Numbered from the stretch's first letter, positions 10,143 to 20,539 are shown. The stretch: DNA of 64,000 nt from Proteiniphilum acetatigenes DSM 18083 (GCF_000380985.1 NZ_KB905695.1:310001-374000), one strand, 5' to 3'. Notes: a model not told the origin generated them from the letters alone. Program-made: numbers and translations.

Positions 10143-13100
10143 ATGAAAAGTGGAAAATTAATTTATTTGATTTTCGCGTTACTTTGCAGCATTAATTTGG
10201 TGGCTCAGAAAATGGAGGTCACAGGCAAAGTGATAGACGAGATATCTAATCCGATTATTGGAGCCAGTGTCCTGGAAAAGGGAACGACCAATGGTACGGT
10301 GAGCGATATAAACGGAAATTTCACATTGAGTGTGGAGAAGAACAGTATCCTTAGTATTTCCTATATCGGATATCTGACCAGGGAAATAGAGATTACGGAA
10401 GGAGGGTCTTTGGAAGTAATCTTACAGGAAGATACTGAAGTATTGGATGAGGTTATTATAGTGGGGACCTCAATCAGGAAAAGCGATCTTACCGGAGCCG
10501 TTTCGAGCGTGAGTGCGGAAGTTTTAGCCGAAAAACCTGTTACTAACATAAATCAGGCCCTGCAGGGACGCGTAGCAGGTGTTTTTATATCAAGCGGAGC
10601 CAGACCGAGTGACGATTCACAGATCAAAATTCGGGGTATTAATACAATTAATGGCTCAACAGACCCTATTTACGTGGTTGACGGGATGGTAATGGATAAT
10701 GCATATGCCGGGTTTAATGCTGTAAATCTAAATGATGTAGCTTCCATTGAAGTACTGAAAGATGCTTCGGCTACTGCATTGTATGGATCCCGTGGTTCCA
10801 ATGGAGTTGTACTCATTACTACCAAAAAAGGAAGAAGAGGCGAAGGAAAGGTTACCTATGACGGCTGGGTAGGTATCCAGAACTATGCAAAGGTACCAAA
10901 AACAATGGATACACGACAATTATTCGAGCTAAGAAAAGAAGCCTATGTCAACGGTTATATGCAAACAAATCCGAACGGAAATGTGGAGGAGTTTATTGAA
11001 AATGAGGTCATGGGTTCCAATCGGGTTTTCGCCGATTACGAGTTCGAATCCTATCAGAATAACCGCAATTATAACTGGTTGGATGAAGTAAGTCGTACGG
11101 GAGTTCAGCAGAATCATCTCTTAAGTTTCTCAAATGCTTCGGATCGTGGCGCTTTTTATCTCAGCTTCGGATATTCGGACAACAAGGGATTAATAAAGAA
11201 AACAGGTCAGGAAAAGTATTCCGGCCGCATCAATGCCGATCAGAATATAAAACCCTGGTTAAAAGTAGGGACAAACTCTTCATTTACCCGTACGATGAAC
11301 TCGATTGTCAGCGACGGAGTCATGAATCGTGCCCGGAATGCCAATCCCATGCTGCCTATCTCGGACGAGATTCAGACATTAAACTGGCAGGGAATATTCG
11401 ATCAGAATAATTTTAATCCGTTACGCTCATTACGCATAGACAATGATTTGGTATACAATAGATTTATGAGTTCCAACTTTATTGATATAAGCTTCCTGGA
11501 AAACTTTAATTTTCGTACTACCTTTTCACTTGACTATGCGCAGAGACAACAAAATGAGTATATTCCGAACGACATCTACGAAGCCGAACGCTATGGGACA
11601 CAGGGGCAGGCTACAGATAACCGGGATGAACGAACCGTCTGGCAATGGGATAATACCTTATCTTACGATAAAGTTATTGATGAACATCGTATAAATGCAC
11701 TGATAGGAACCAGTGCCACACAAACGAATGGTAGCTGGATTAACGCTTCTGCACAAGGTTTTGGATCGAATCTGTTTTCCTATCATAGTCTGAATTCAGG
11801 TTATAAAAGAGACCAACGAGGATTATCATCCAGCTGGTGGAAAGCAACGTTACTCTCCTATATCCTGCGTGCTAATTACGGTTACGATGGCAGATATTTA
11901 CTGACAGCAACCGCACGATACGACGGCTCTTCAAAATTTGCCAAAGGGCATCAGTGGGGGATTTTTCCTTCACTGTCTGCTGCATGGAATATAACTGAAG
12001 AGGAATTTATGGAGTCACAGGATCTTTTTGATCAATTAAAGTTCCGTGCAGGATTCGGTGTGGTAGGTAATCAGAATATCTCCGATTTTGCATATTTGTC
12101 ACTTTACCATACCAGTTATACCGGCACTTCTGATACGGGGTACACCTATTCATTTGTATCCGATGGACGGAGAGGTACGGAAAACATAAGCTGGGAAAAA
12201 CAACGTCAATGGAATATCGGTCTTGATATGACAGCATTGAACAATCGTATCAATTTCAGTGTGGATGCTTTTATGATCAAGAACAAAGACTTGTTGATGA
12301 GTCACTCATTACCCACCACATCAGGTTATACCTATACGATCGAAAATATCGGGGCTATAGAAAACAAGGGGATCGAATTTTCTTTAGGAGCTACCCTGAT
12401 ACAAACCAGGGATTTTGAATGGAATCTTTCCGGGACATTATCCCTCGATAAAAATAAAGTCACGCAACTGTACGGTAATGCAGATGTGGTCTATAATGTA
12501 GATGGTGATCGCAATATCCAGAAAGAAGGAAACCTGTTTCTCGGGGAATCGAGAAATACGATCTATATCTGGCGTACAGGCGGTATTGCTCAGGAAGTGG
12601 ATATGGAACGTCTAAGCAAGATCAACTGGCAGGGTTACAATGTAAATCCGGGAGATTTGTATCCGTTGGATGCCAATGATGACGGTCAGATCGATCAGAA
12701 TGACCGCGTGGTAATAGGTTCAACCGATCCTAAATTCTATGGAGGTTTTGCCACTGATCTTACCTGGAAGGGGCTCTCCTTAAACGCTGTATTCAACTAT
12801 TCATATGGTGCAAGACGGTTAAGCCCGTATTATGAATCATTGATTGGAAGTAAAGGCAGCAGCAATGCCTCTATCGATTTACTGGATCGTTGGACACCGG
12901 ACAATACAACGGCTGAATTTCCCCGTGTTTTAGCCGGTTTCGACTATAATCATTACGGAGCGCATCAGATGGATTTCAGTGTACAGGATGCTTCTTACCT
13001 GAGGCTATCGGCACTTACCCTTTCGTATAACCTTCCTCAATCGGTTTTAAGCAAATTGAACGTAAGCAATCTTCGCGTATACACTACCGGATCGAATCTT

Positions 13101-13196
13101 TTCTGTTTGACCAATTACAAAGGTTATGATCCGGAGACAGGCGATTGGTATCCTCCAACTAAAATGTATGTGGTGGGAGTGAATTTTAGTTTTTAA
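10143..13196 (+). CDS. susC-like: SusC/RagA family TonB-dependent outer membrane receptor
   Basis: This 1017-residue outer-membrane transporter imports oligosaccharides with TonB energy. After the signal peptide (KLIYLIFALLCSINLVAQ) comes a carboxypeptidase-regulatory-like domain (VTGKVIDEISNPIIGASV), the SusC motif region, then a plug (LQGRVAGVFISSGARPSDDS; DATALYGSRGSNGVV is seen with one substitution as DASATALYGSRGSNG) and a 22-strand barrel ending in VVGVNFSF. I chose the ATG at 10143; an ATG further upstream at 10089 lies inside the previous gene and would displace the signal peptide. The SusD partner starts 21 bases downstream. Substrate is likely an alpha-galactose-containing glycan, inferred from neighbours. 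Confidence 0.95.
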   Translation: MKSGKLIYLIFALLCSINLVAQKMEVTGKVIDEISNPIIGASVLEKGTTNGTVSDINGNFTLSVEKNSILSISYIGYLTREIEITEGGSLEVILQEDTEVLDEVIIVGTSIRKSDLTGAVSSVSAEVLAEKPVTNINQALQGRVAGVFISSGARPSDDSQIKIRGINTINGSTDPIYVVDGMVMDNAYAGFNAVNLNDVASIEVLKDASATALYGSRGSNGVVLITTKKGRRGEGKVTYDGWVGIQNYAKVPKTMDTRQLFELRKEAYVNGYMQTNPNGNVEEFIENEVMGSNRVFADYEFESYQNNRNYNWLDEVSRTGVQQNHLLSFSNASDRGAFYLSFGYSDNKGLIKKTGQEKYSGRINADQNIKPWLKVGTNSSFTRTMNSIVSDGVMNRARNANPMLPISDEIQTLNWQGIFDQNNFNPLRSLRIDNDLVYNRFMSSNFIDISFLENFNFRTTFSLDYAQRQQNEYIPNDIYEAERYGTQGQATDNRDERTVWQWDNTLSYDKVIDEHRINALIGTSATQTNGSWINASAQGFGSNLFSYHSLNSGYKRDQRGLSSSWWKATLLSYILRANYGYDGRYLLTATARYDGSSKFAKGHQWGIFPSLSAAWNITEEEFMESQDLFDQLKFRAGFGVVGNQNISDFAYLSLYHTSYTGTSDTGYTYSFVSDGRRGTENISWEKQRQWNIGLDMTALNNRINFSVDAFMIKNKDLLMSHSLPTTSGYTYTIENIGAIENKGIEFSLGATLIQTRDFEWNLSGTLSLDKNKVTQLYGNADVVYNVDGDRNIQKEGNLFLGESRNTIYIWRTGGIAQEVDMERLSKINWQGYNVNPGDLYPLDANDDGQIDQNDRVVIGSTDPKFYGGFATDLTWKGLSLNAVFNYSYGARRLSPYYESLIGSKGSSNASIDLLDRWTPDNTTAEFPRVLAGFDYNHYGAHQMDFSVQDASYLRLSALTLSYNLPQSVLSKLNVSNLRVYTTGSNLFCLTNYKGYDPETGDWYPPTKMYVVGVNFSF

Positions 13197-13217
13197 AATC
13201 TCAAAATAAATAATCAT

Positions 13218-14828
13218 ATGAAAACATTAAGATACAAAATATTGGCTTATACAATAATCTCTTTTATTATTATAGGAGGTTCTTGCGCCGACTTTTTAGA
13301 TGTCCAGCCTACGGGCTCTTTAACAGAAGAGCAGGTTTTTGAGAAAATTGAGAATGTAGAACCTTTGGTTTTGGGACTTTACAATAGCTTTAGAGGTGTC
13401 AGGCAAGGCCGGAACGGTTTGATGCCAAACCTGGGTCTGGATGAATCGCAACAAGGTAATTATCAGCTCTTGTCTTCAGGAGATCAGGCCGGTCTCGATA
13501 AATTCAATGGCCAGTTGAACCCCACTTCAACCCAGGTTGCAGCAATCTGGAATAACAGATGGCCTGCAGTCACTGCAGCAGCGAAAGCAGTTTATGCATT
13601 AGGCTTGACCAAAGAGGATCCTGAGTATGCCCAACAATTGTTAGGAGAGGCTTCATTTATCAGGGGAATGTTGATGTATGAGTTGAGTATGTATTGGGGC
13701 GAAATTCCTATCATAGATATTGCCCGTACTCAGGAACTGGGATTAGGCAGACAACCTCTTAAAGATGTTTGGGAATTTATTATCAATGATTTTCAGGTGG
13801 CAGCCAATAATTTACCGGGACAATATTCTAATGAGCCTCATCGTGCTACTTCAGGAGCTGCGTGGGCAATGCTCGGACGAGCATATATGTCGGCACCGGA
13901 AGAGACCGGTTTACGGGATTTTGTTAAGGCAGAAGAAGCTTTCCGGCAAATTATGGACAAATACCAGTTACTTTCCAATTATGAAGATCTTTTTAAATAT
14001 GATAATCCGAATACTGTAGAATCTATTTTTGAACTGCAATTCAATAATGTATGGCCGGATTGTAATTATTGGCAGTTTGATACGGGATCACGGGCTGTAG
14101 ACTCATGGTTTAGCCAGGGTTGCTCTTTCTCCGGTTATGATTTCCTTGTTCCCACGCCTTTTACTTATAAAACTGTAGAAGAAGGAGGAATATGGGAAGA
14201 TGGAGACGCACGTAAAGAAACTTCTTTGCGGTATGATTTTACCTATTATACAAACCGGTATTCCGCGGACGGTTCATTTGAATATGTTACTCCCGATTTA
14301 TCAAAGACACAGTGGACGGGTACGACGGATGAATTGGATCCGCATATCAAAAAATTTGAAGATTTCCGTACGGATATTTTGTCAGGCCTGGGTATCAATA
14401 ATATGTGGAATTCAGGAAAGAACTTTGCTGTTATCCGGTATGCAGATGTTATTTTACTCCATGCGGAATGTCTCAATGAATTAGGGCAAACAGCACAGGC
14501 CGTAGCAATTGTCAATGATAAGATCCGTACACGGGCCTGGGGCGGTACTCTCCCTGCTGATAAACAATGGTCGACAGGAATGTCACAGCAGGAATTTCGT
14601 GCCAACATTATGGACGAGCGGTTACGAGAATTATGTTTTGAAGGGTGGCGCCGTTCCGACTTAATTCGTACAGGTAATTTTGTGAAGTTGGTAAAGGAAA
14701 GGAATCGTTGGGCACATGAATCAGCTACCATTCAGGAGTTCCATACACGCTATCCTATTCCTGATACAGAGATAAAGACAAATGACTTTTTTAGTCCGGA
14801 AGATCAAAATCCGGGATATCCTCAATAA
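13218..14828 (+). CDS. susD-like: SusD/RagB family glycan-binding lipoprotein
   Basis: A 536-residue surface lipoprotein that forms the lid of the SusC transporter. It has a lipobox (IIGGSC), the SusD N-terminal signature DFLDVQPTGSLTEEQVF, TPR-like helices with FIRGMLMYELSMYWGEIPII, and the C-terminal hallmark RELCFEGWRRSDLIRTG. ADVILLHAECLNELG is also typical. It follows SusC with a 21-base gap, and a strong hairpin lies 13 bases after its stop, before the GH95 gene. Confidence 0.95.
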   Translation: MKTLRYKILAYTIISFIIIGGSCADFLDVQPTGSLTEEQVFEKIENVEPLVLGLYNSFRGVRQGRNGLMPNLGLDESQQGNYQLLSSGDQAGLDKFNGQLNPTSTQVAAIWNNRWPAVTAAAKAVYALGLTKEDPEYAQQLLGEASFIRGMLMYELSMYWGEIPIIDIARTQELGLGRQPLKDVWEFIINDFQVAANNLPGQYSNEPHRATSGAAWAMLGRAYMSAPEETGLRDFVKAEEAFRQIMDKYQLLSNYEDLFKYDNPNTVESIFELQFNNVWPDCNYWQFDTGSRAVDSWFSQGCSFSGYDFLVPTPFTYKTVEEGGIWEDGDARKETSLRYDFTYYTNRYSADGSFEYVTPDLSKTQWTGTTDELDPHIKKFEDFRTDILSGLGINNMWNSGKNFAVIRYADVILLHAECLNELGQTAQAVAIVNDKIRTRAWGGTLPADKQWSTGMSQQEFRANIMDERLRELCFEGWRRSDLIRTGNFVKLVKERNRWAHESATIQEFHTRYPIPDTEIKTNDFFSPEDQNPGYPQ

Positions 14829-14841
14829 AATAACTATTTTT

Positions 14842-14871
14842 GGCAACGCCAGAGAAATTTCTGGTGTTGCC
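14842..14871 (+). promoter_or_regulatory. Strong intercistronic hairpin between susD and GH95
   Basis: A 12-base-pair stem with one G-U pair closes a six-base loop: the left arm is GGCAACGCCAGA (14842-14853) and the right arm TCTGGTGTTGCC (14860-14871). It begins 13 bases after the SusD stop and ends 13 bases before the GH95 ATG. The following bases (TATTTCC) are only weakly U-rich, so it may be a partial terminator or an RNA-stability element that sets SusCD levels above downstream enzymes. The structure is seen; the role is inferred. Confidence 0.6.
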
Positions 14872-14884
14872 TATTTCCTATATT

Positions 14885-17281
14885 ATGAGATTTTATAAAA
14901 CTTTCGGTATTGCCTGTATTGTTATTTCTTCATTTGTTAGTTGTACCTCCTCTCAAACCTTAGAGCTATGGTACGCACAGCCTGCAGAAAAATGGCTGGA
15001 ATCTTTACCCATAGGGAATGGACGGCTGGGTGCTATGATTTATGGAGGAGTGGAGAGAGAAGTAATTGCCCTGAATGAATCGAGTATTTGGTCGGGAGAG
15101 TATAAACCGGATCAGGAAATGCCGTTTGGTAAAGAGAAATTATCTGGCTTACGGAAACTTTTTTTTGAAGGAAAACTTGAAGAAGGAAATCAGATTGCCG
15201 GAGAATACCTGAAAGGAAATCAAGGCTCCTTTGGAACACATCTCCCTATTGGGGATATGATTATCGAATCGTACCACCCTCAGGCGGAGATCACGAATTA
15301 CCGGCGTAGTCTGAATTTGGAGGAAGCTGTTGGAAGAGTCGATTACAAGATCGGACGGGTATCTTATTCCCGCGAATATCTGGCTTCCAATCCCGACGAT
15401 GTATTGGCGTTCCGTTTGACCTCTGATAAACCGGCCAGTATATCTTTCGAATTAAAACTCGATTTGTTCCGGAATGCCGAAATCAGGGCCGAAAACAATA
15501 AACTATTCATTGAAGGAGATGCACTTTTCCCGAGACAGGGTAGGGGTGGTGTCTTGTTCAATGGATGCATATCTTTACAGACAACCAGCGGTGAAATTAC
15601 AACTACAGAGAACTCACTGATTATTGAAAATGCTGACGATGCTACAATTATCGTCGATTTCCGTACGAATTATAAAGATGAAGAGTACAAGCAGCGTTGT
15701 GAGTTGACCATTACAAAAGCAGAAGGCAAAGATTTCAGCTTGATTAAAGAAAATCATCTGGCTGATTACAAGCCTCTTTTTGATAGAGTATCCTTGTCGC
15801 TCGGGAAAAGTAACAACAACCATTTGCCTACCGATAAACGTCTTGAAAGCATCAGGGCAGGATTTCCCGATACCGGTTTCGATGCGTTATTGTTTCAATA
15901 TGGACGCTATCTGACTATCGCATCATCACGGGAAAATTCTCCATTGCCGATTGCATTACAGGGATTCTTCAATGATAACCTGGCATGTAATATGGGGTGG
16001 ACGAACGACTATCATCTCGATATAAACACCCAGCAGAATTATTGGCTGGCCAATATCGGAAATCTGGCCGAATCCAATTATCCGTTGTTCTCCTATATCG
16101 AAGATTTGTCGGTTCACGGGACAAAGACGGCAGAAAAAATATATGGATGCGAGGGATGGACTGCACATACTACAGCAAATATCTGGGGGTATACTGCTCC
16201 GTCGGGAAGTATTCTGTGGGGGCTTTTTCCTACAGCCGGGACGTGGCTGGCTACCCATCTCTGGAGTCATTACGAATATACTCGGGACAAGGAATTTCTC
16301 AGGAACAGGGCTTATCCTCTGATGAAAGGAAGTGCCAAGTTTCTACTTGATTTTTTGGTAGAAGATCCAAATACAGGGTATCTGGTTACCGGTCCGGGCA
16401 TTTCTCCTGAAAACTCGTTCCTGTATAATGGTACTGAATTGTGTGCGTCGATGATGCCGACCTGCGACCGGGTATTGACCTACGAGATTTTTAGTAACTG
16501 TATAAAAATCTCTGAGATATTGGGTATGGATAATCTCTTTGCCGACTCACTCAGAGAAGCTTTGACCCTGCTACCCCCTATCCGGTTGCGTGAAAACGGA
16601 GGTGTCCGTGAATGGATGGAAGATTATGAAGAGGCACATCCCAATCACAGGCATACTACCCATCTGTTGGCTCTTTATCCGTATTCACAGATATCATTGG
16701 ATAAAACTCCGGATCTGGCGGCAGGAGCCCGGAAAACTATTGAAGACAGGTTGGCTGCCGATGGATGGGAGGATACGGAATGGAGCCGTGCGAATATGAT
16801 CTGTTTCTATGCCCGTTTAAAAGATGCACAAATGGCGTATGAGAGTGTCCGAATGTTTGAGCAGAATTTTCTGGCAGATAACTTATTGAGTATTTCTCCG
16901 GCAGGTATAGCCGGGGCGGAATCGGATATCTATGCATTTGATGGAAACACTGCCACTGCAGCCGGTATTGCAGAAATGCTGATACAAGATCATGAAGGTT
17001 ATATAGAATTTCTTCCCTGTTTGCCCGATCAATGGAAAAGCGGTAGTTTCAGGGGCCTATGTGTCAGGGGTGGACTTGAAGTGGACTTGGATTGGAAAGA
17101 CGGCATGTTACGTGCAGCTGCGCTAAAATCTACTATGGAATACACTTTTCGTATAAAAATGGATGATTTAAACGGAGTTAAGTTTTTAATTAACGGAAAA
17201 AACGAACAACCTGAAAAGGAAAAAGAAGGTCTGCTCAGTTTTTCTTTAAATAAAGATGATAAATTAATAATATCCTATTGA
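14885..17281 (+). CDS. Glycoside hydrolase family 95 (alpha-L-fucosidase / alpha-L-galactosidase) lipoprotein
   Basis: The 798-residue enzyme starts at the ATG at 14885 (an upstream TTG at 14840 would precede the signal) and has a lipobox ending FVSC. The GH95 N-terminal domain begins LWYAQPAEKWLESLPIGNG with RLGAMIYGG. The (alpha/alpha)6 barrel shows HLDINTQQNYW, GPGISPENSF with the likely acid Glu, HRHTTHLLALYPYSQI, and FDGNTATAAGIAEML with the likely general-base Asp. In characterised fucosidases the first motif reads N-I-N; here it is D-I-N, a form I recall from a Bacteroidota subgroup. Family members cleave alpha-1,2-L-fucose or alpha-L-galactose from D-galactose. Which sugar is used here is open. 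Confidence 0.88.
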   Translation: MRFYKTFGIACIVISSFVSCTSSQTLELWYAQPAEKWLESLPIGNGRLGAMIYGGVEREVIALNESSIWSGEYKPDQEMPFGKEKLSGLRKLFFEGKLEEGNQIAGEYLKGNQGSFGTHLPIGDMIIESYHPQAEITNYRRSLNLEEAVGRVDYKIGRVSYSREYLASNPDDVLAFRLTSDKPASISFELKLDLFRNAEIRAENNKLFIEGDALFPRQGRGGVLFNGCISLQTTSGEITTTENSLIIENADDATIIVDFRTNYKDEEYKQRCELTITKAEGKDFSLIKENHLADYKPLFDRVSLSLGKSNNNHLPTDKRLESIRAGFPDTGFDALLFQYGRYLTIASSRENSPLPIALQGFFNDNLACNMGWTNDYHLDINTQQNYWLANIGNLAESNYPLFSYIEDLSVHGTKTAEKIYGCEGWTAHTTANIWGYTAPSGSILWGLFPTAGTWLATHLWSHYEYTRDKEFLRNRAYPLMKGSAKFLLDFLVEDPNTGYLVTGPGISPENSFLYNGTELCASMMPTCDRVLTYEIFSNCIKISEILGMDNLFADSLREALTLLPPIRLRENGGVREWMEDYEEAHPNHRHTTHLLALYPYSQISLDKTPDLAAGARKTIEDRLAADGWEDTEWSRANMICFYARLKDAQMAYESVRMFEQNFLADNLLSISPAGIAGAESDIYAFDGNTATAAGIAEMLIQDHEGYIEFLPCLPDQWKSGSFRGLCVRGGLEVDLDWKDGMLRAAALKSTMEYTFRIKMDDLNGVKFLINGKNEQPEKEKEGLLSFSLNKDDKLIISY

Positions 17282-17368
17282 ATTTCTTATACTAATCTGA
17301 TTGGTATGCTGATATGGTTATACTTAGAAGGATAAGACCCGGTAATAAATCATATAAAATCTTACATT

Positions 17369-20300
17369 ATGTCCCTATCAACTAAAAAATATACAATAAT
17401 AAAAAGTCTGGTTCTTTTCATAATAGTCTTATTCGGACAAAATAGTTTTCCTGTTTTCTCTGCACCAGCTGATATTGAAATAAGTTATGGTAATTGGAAT
17501 ATTGTGTATGATGAAAATACAGGAACCCTTACTTATCGGAAGGATGGGAAATCGATCCTAAACGGTGTTTTTATACAAGCTAAAAGCAACAATGATATCC
17601 TGGAAAGTTCAGATTATAAGTCTCTCACATTGTCAGATGAAGATATAAATGATGATTTCGGTAGTGGCAAAAAATATACGATCTCTTTTTCCGGTGTATC
17701 AGGTCAGCCGGATCTGGAACAGATTTTCTATTTTTACGATTCAAAAGATTATTTCTTAACCGAAGCTTATATTCAATCAACTGCAACTATCTCGAGTAAT
17801 TATATTGCCCCGGTAGTTACCCGAACCCGCAGTTCTTTTTTGCCGAGTAGCTCCAGTAACAGGGTATTGACCATTCCCTTCGATAATGACGATTTTATCA
17901 GGTATGGATCGTATCCTTTGACAACAGATTCAGTGTCATTTGAAGTTACAGCCATCTTTAACGGAGAACAACGTAACGGAATGGTTATTGGCTCGATAGA
18001 ACATACGACCTGGAAGACAGGGATTCGTTTTTCGACTTCAGATAATCAAAATATCGATTATCTGGCATGTTTTGGGGGTATTACTCATCGATTAACGCGG
18101 GATATCAATAATTCAACACAAAAGCAACATGGGAGCATTTCCGGCACCTCTTTGAAATCACCTAAAATATTGGTAGGTTATTTTGATGATTGGCGTAAAG
18201 GGTTGGAGCAGTTTGGAAATGTCAACGCAATTATAGCTCCTCCCCGTAGTTGGGATAAAGGAACACCATTCGGTTGGAACAGTTGGAGTGGAATGGAGAC
18301 CCATGTAAATTATGAAGGAGTGATAGATGTCTCCAATTTCATAAAAAATGAATTGAAAACCAGAGGATTCGATAACGATGTTGTGGTTATAGGTTTAGAT
18401 TCGTGGTGGGATATGAATTTTACCGACCAGCAGTTGATCAATTTTGTCAAACATTGTAATAATAATGGTCAGGAAGCGGGTATTTATTTTACACCTTTTT
18501 CCGAATGGGCGTTTGATGGTGAACGTATTGTGCCCGGAACAAACGGACGATATAGGTTTAAGGATATTTATCTGTATTCCAATGGGACACCTATTGAAAT
18601 AGAGTCAAGGGCATTGGATCCCACTCATCCCGGTACGATTACTTATATAGAATACCAAATCAATCGGTTTAAGTCATGGGGATATAAATATATTAAATTG
18701 GACTTTATCAATAATGGTACTCTTGAAGCAGACTCTTTTTATGAATCCGGCATAACGACCGGAGTACAGGCATATAACTTTGGAATGCAGAAGTTGGTGG
18801 ATGCATGTGGTGACGATATTTTCCTGGCATTGTCTATTGCTCCCACTTTCCCTGCTCAATATGGCCATTCCAAACGGATCAGCTGTGATACATGGGGGCA
18901 GATGTCCGAGCATGCATCGCATACGGGATATATGTTGAATAGCCTCAGTTTTGGATGGTGGTTGGATAGGGTATATGCGTTCAATGATCCTGACCACCTG
19001 GTATTACATGACCGTGAATCAAGAAACCTTTACAAGGAAGAAGAGAATCGCTCCAGAATAACCTCGGGTGTTATCACGGGATTATATATGCTGGGAGATA
19101 ACATGAGCTTAAAAGGCACCTATCAGGGTACACAGGAGATTAGGAATCGTATTCTTCAGGTAGCCTCCAATGAAGATATTAATTCCATCGCAAAAATCGG
19201 AAAATCTTTTTACCCCGTTGAAGGGTATACGGCAGATGAATATGACAGGTCGGAGAAATTTTTTATACTGCATCATGAAAATCAAGTATACCTGGCTATT
19301 TTTAATTTTAGTAATAATACGACACTCACCGGTGATATACCATTGAATCGATTGGGCGCATCTGCTGATGCAGTATTGGGAGTTAAGGAGCTTTGGACAG
19401 GAGCCTCTTTGACACTCCAAAATAATAGGATTGAATATTCAGTTCCACCCCAGGATGTCAGGGTTTACAGGATGGATACGAATATTGAATTTGAAACAGA
19501 GCCGAAAATTGTAGAACAACCGGAATCATCAGAAGTATTTGTGGGCAATTCAGTAACGTTCTCAGTTGAAGCTACCGGTGGCAGTCTGTCGTATCAATGG
19601 TATAAAGATGATAATTTGATCGCAAATTCAAACTTAAATAGCTTGACAATCAGTAATTTGTCATTATCGGATGCCGGTAGTTACCACTGTGTCGTGTCAA
19701 ACTCTGCCGGTTCGGTAAAAAGTAATGAGGCTGTACTAAAGGTGCTTACTGATGAGATAAAAATCAGGGATGTGAAAATCAATAATGTGTTTTGGGATAT
19801 TGCAGAACCATTTATTTTATGCGGTACCAATAGTATAGATATTGAAATAACAACAGAACATCCGGATGCTACAATAATTTTTAATGATGAGATTGTTGAA
19901 AACAAGATTATTAGGCAGAACATTGACCGGATGGGAAGGACAAAAATAAAATTTGATATACAGTCTGCAGATAATGCGGAAATGAAGAGGTCCTACGAAA
20001 TCACAATTGATAGGTTATTTGAGTTTGACGATCTGATTGCTGTTAAATGGAACAATACCCTGATTGCCAATAATAATCATACAACGAATGGGGGATATAA
20101 ATTTAAAAGTTATAAGTGGTTCAAAAATAATATTTTGATTGGAACCAATCCGAGTTATTCAGCCGGTCCACGGAGAGATATGCTACTGGATGAAAATGCA
20201 CTCTATTATTTGGAAGTGACGACGACCAGTGATGAAGTATTGCGCACATGTGAATCGACAATTACATTTTCACCGCAAGAACAGATCAGGATATATCCAA

Positions 20301-20524
20301 ATCCGCTACCTACAAATGGAAGTGTTACAGTCGATATACCTCAGGATGACCCTCAGATGAAAAATGCAGTAATTGAAGTATATACCAGCAGTGGTATGTA
20401 TATAGGCCGGCAAAGAGTAAAAGGGCAATATACTACTGTCTCTTTGTTTCGAAGTCCGGGGATGTATATTATTAATGTGACAGCAACAGATTTTTTGGAA
20501 AGTAAGAAAATAATCGTCAGATAA
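17369..20524 (+). CDS. Clan GH-D enzyme with Ig-like domain and type IX secretion C-terminal signal
   Basis: A 1051-residue secreted enzyme, paralogous to the lipoprotein at 8114. It has a signal peptide, a beta-sandwich to about residue 300, and a barrel with TPFGWNSWSGME, YKYIKLDFINNG (nucleophile about Asp445) and RISCDTWGQ (acid/base about Asp507). An Ig-like domain follows at about residues 708-795 (SYQWYKDDN, DAGSYHCVVSNSAG), then a further beta-rich region, and a C-terminal T9SS sorting domain from about residue 970 (IRIYPNPLPTNGSV, ending ESKKIIVR). T9SS carries cargo across the outer membrane and usually removes this tail, so the enzyme should be on the surface or released. It is probably an alpha-galactosidase, inferred from the family and the locus. 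Confidence 0.85.
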   Translation: MSLSTKKYTIIKSLVLFIIVLFGQNSFPVFSAPADIEISYGNWNIVYDENTGTLTYRKDGKSILNGVFIQAKSNNDILESSDYKSLTLSDEDINDDFGSGKKYTISFSGVSGQPDLEQIFYFYDSKDYFLTEAYIQSTATISSNYIAPVVTRTRSSFLPSSSSNRVLTIPFDNDDFIRYGSYPLTTDSVSFEVTAIFNGEQRNGMVIGSIEHTTWKTGIRFSTSDNQNIDYLACFGGITHRLTRDINNSTQKQHGSISGTSLKSPKILVGYFDDWRKGLEQFGNVNAIIAPPRSWDKGTPFGWNSWSGMETHVNYEGVIDVSNFIKNELKTRGFDNDVVVIGLDSWWDMNFTDQQLINFVKHCNNNGQEAGIYFTPFSEWAFDGERIVPGTNGRYRFKDIYLYSNGTPIEIESRALDPTHPGTITYIEYQINRFKSWGYKYIKLDFINNGTLEADSFYESGITTGVQAYNFGMQKLVDACGDDIFLALSIAPTFPAQYGHSKRISCDTWGQMSEHASHTGYMLNSLSFGWWLDRVYAFNDPDHLVLHDRESRNLYKEEENRSRITSGVITGLYMLGDNMSLKGTYQGTQEIRNRILQVASNEDINSIAKIGKSFYPVEGYTADEYDRSEKFFILHHENQVYLAIFNFSNNTTLTGDIPLNRLGASADAVLGVKELWTGASLTLQNNRIEYSVPPQDVRVYRMDTNIEFETEPKIVEQPESSEVFVGNSVTFSVEATGGSLSYQWYKDDNLIANSNLNSLTISNLSLSDAGSYHCVVSNSAGSVKSNEAVLKVLTDEIKIRDVKINNVFWDIAEPFILCGTNSIDIEITTEHPDATIIFNDEIVENKIIRQNIDRMGRTKIKFDIQSADNAEMKRSYEITIDRLFEFDDLIAVKWNNTLIANNNHTTNGGYKFKSYKWFKNNILIGTNPSYSAGPRRDMLLDENALYYLEVTTTSDEVLRTCESTITFSPQEQIRIYPNPLPTNGSVTVDIPQDDPQMKNAVIEVYTSSGMYIGRQRVKGQYTTVSLFRSPGMYIINVTATDFLESKKIIVR

Positions 20525-20539
20525 AACTTGAATAATAAT

